Shown: positions 62,857 to 64,000 of the stretch, piece after piece
Layout of the letters: each line of letters opens with the position of its first letter
How positions within the stretch are numbered: position 1 is the stretch's first letter
Assembly: GCF_900109375.1 (NCBI RefSeq)
Contig: NZ_FOAB01000001.1
Coordinates: 372,001 to 436,000 of the forward strand
DNA: 64,000 bases
Direction of reading: 5' to 3'
DNA from: Aquimarina amphilecti
Lineage (GTDB): Bacteria; Bacteroidota; Bacteroidia; Flavobacteriales; Flavobacteriaceae
Program-made: the position numbers and the translations under genes
The notes under the pieces: model-generated
What the model was told of the DNA's origin: nothing
Databases searched by the model: none
Seen by the model: the letters and a program-made list of their open reading frames with translations, nothing else

Positions 62857-64000
62857 ATGGGAAGAGCAACTTTTGATAATTTTCAGGATAAATTTTTAAC
62901 AATAGAATTCCCAACTGTTGTTGAACCTTTTCCTTGGGATGTAACTAGAGAAGGAGAAGACATAACTTTTACTTTAGGAGCTGGTGAAGATGAAAAGTCC
63001 GAAGTTCATAAAACAACAGACGTTCGAAAATTTTTGTTCGAGAATTTTAACTGGAATGGTATTGTACATTTTATGCATTTATTATCAGATAAGAATGATA
63101 ATTTCACATATACTAGGCCGACGGATTTGAAAGGAATTCCAGCAGATGATGATATATTAATTATTCCAGATGAAGCTACCGAAGCGATTATTTATGAACA
63201 GGCTAAATATGCTATCGAAACTACCTATGCCGATGCTCCCGCAGATAATATTGATAATATTTTAAATGATGTAGATGGTAAAGCAAAAACAGATTTTTCT
63301 TCTGATATTTTGGAAACAACCTATGAGGATTTATTAAAAGAAGAGGACAACACCGCAATGGAATATGATGGTCAGAGTTTTGCAATGGTAAATTTACAAA
63401 CAGCAAGCGAAACAGAATTGTATGATTTTCTCAAAAATGTAATGTTAGCTAGAAATGGTTTATGGTTAGAAGAAGACGGACTAATGAACTTAGTATCAAT
63501 AAGAAGGGAAATGGTAACGTCGACTACCGAAGATGTAGGTTTTAATGATAGTATGATTTTAGCATGGAAAGATGGAGGGGTTAAAAAAATTAAACAATAT
63601 ATAGCAACGACAGAGCCTTGGAAAATTAATAAAAAGAATGGTAAAATGTTACCACAAACAACAAACATGTTTCTAGGTCTACATAAATTTGTTTCATCGA
63701 AAGTAATTATTCCTGCTTTTAGGAGTAAAAACGTTTATCGAAAGAAACCTCAAAGTGATGATAATAAGTTAGAAAGCAATGATAAAGGTTTGGATATACA
63801 TTTTAAGCTTATTAGTAATAGAAAACCAGTTGGTATTCCTACAGCAGTTGATTCTTACGGGGTAGCGTATAATAGAAATAATGTAGATACTTATTATGGA
63901 GATGATAGAGAAGCTTATTTGACCGTTGTGAAAATTTACAAGATTTTGTCAGATTGGGGAGCAGGAAATACGCCTAAAAGTATTAGCTGTTACAAAAACC
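62857..64000 (+). CDS. Large protein of unknown function next to Hcp, candidate T6SS cargo (3' partial)
   Basis: An ATG 3 bases after the Hcp stop opens a frame of 381 codons that stays open to the end of the window. There is no signal peptide. The N-terminal half is acidic (FDNFQDKFLTIEFPTVVEP, EGEDITFTLGAGEDE). From about residue 190 a domain appears with LKNVMLARNGLWLEEDGLMN, VSIRREM, WKDGGVKKIKQYIATTEPW and FLGLHKFVSSK, later GLDIHFKLISN and YLTVVKIYKILSDWG. This order recalls phage-type cell-wall-associated proteins with an ATTxP / LHK / IH layout, but that is a weak resemblance from memory. The tight coupling to an extended Hcp makes it a cargo or effector candidate. Confidence 0.75.
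   Translation, partial: MGRATFDNFQDKFLTIEFPTVVEPFPWDVTREGEDITFTLGAGEDEKSEVHKTTDVRKFLFENFNWNGIVHFMHLLSDKNDNFTYTRPTDLKGIPADDDILIIPDEATEAIIYEQAKYAIETTYADAPADNIDNILNDVDGKAKTDFSSDILETTYEDLLKEEDNTAMEYDGQSFAMVNLQTASETELYDFLKNVMLARNGLWLEEDGLMNLVSIRREMVTSTTEDVGFNDSMILAWKDGGVKKIKQYIATTEPWKINKKNGKMLPQTTNMFLGLHKFVSSKVIIPAFRSKNVYRKKPQSDDNKLESNDKGLDIHFKLISNRKPVGIPTAVDSYGVAYNRNNVDTYYGDDREAYLTVVKIYKILSDWGAGNTPKSISCYKN

Noticed and set aside
1..64000. Mobile elements, CRISPR arrays, tRNA and rRNA genes
   Set aside because: No transposase, integrase or direct-repeat array, and no cloverleaf or rRNA core sequence was recognised on reading both strands; the isolated topoisomerase III gene is not enough to call an element.

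Overview
The window looks like chromosomal DNA of a marine-type Flavobacteriaceae (Bacteroidota), possibly Aquimarina or a near relative; the genus is a guess. The reasons are very AT-rich DNA, promoters with a TAnnTTTG -7 element and almost no Shine-Dalgarno sequences, a subtilisin-like protease with a type IX secretion sorting tail, Bacteroidota lipoproteins and outer-membrane barrels, a bacillithiol gene (bshA), a Bacteroidota-type Hcp (TssD), and repeated DUF4494/DUF3052/DUF4139/DCC family genes. I see no IS element, CRISPR array, tRNA or rRNA. Most of the window is core genome.

Layout. 1-3.8 kb: end of pyrR, pyrB, a small unknown gene, a thioredoxin-like protein, ribonuclease Z and pdxH. 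3.8-6 kb: a large OmpA-family protein. 6.4-9.9 kb: a tight sixA-ppk1-ppx polyphosphate operon. 10-15.4 kb: an outer-membrane barrel, miaE, dnaX split by a frameshift at an A10 tract, the RNase P RNA gene, a secreted-protein gene broken by one in-frame stop, and bshA. 15.4-21.7 kb: two related barrels, then DUF1338 diverging from an Lrp-type regulator coupled to a YdiJ-like FAD/Fe-S dehydrogenase, probably a lysine / 2-oxoadipate / D-2-hydroxyglutarate module. 22-26.5 kb: a serine hydrolase, a second miaE, a membrane class III cyclase and an LpxH-like phosphoesterase.

26.9-33.8 kb: a sugar/gluconate operon of secreted GH3 beta-glucosidase, a gluconokinase / 6-phosphogluconate dehydrogenase fusion and a GntP permease, followed by a (CAA)9 microsatellite and a membrane-anchored AraC regulator. 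33.9-42.2 kb: a run of minus-strand genes, several unknown, with a Crp-type regulator, a Cys/Met-type PLP enzyme and envelope proteins. 42.3-50.6 kb: topoisomerase III, a Tat-exported aminotransferase, aroC, a dicarboxylate/amino-acid symporter, a PLP decarboxylase and a lipoprotein. 50.7-58.4 kb: a DUF4139 protein, a duplicated pair of tiny membrane proteins with an intact and a decayed DCC gene, an NAD-dependent epimerase-like protein, gcvT, DUF3052 and lipoproteins.

58.7-64 kb: the T9SS protease, a small unknown protein, then an Hcp with an extra C-terminal domain followed 3 bases later by a long unknown ORF running off the window. This last pair is the best candidate for a specialised system (a type VI cargo or effector island). 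Other points worth checking are the dnaX slip site, the duplicated small-ORF/DCC unit, the 2-hydroxyglutarate locus and the enzyme fusion.
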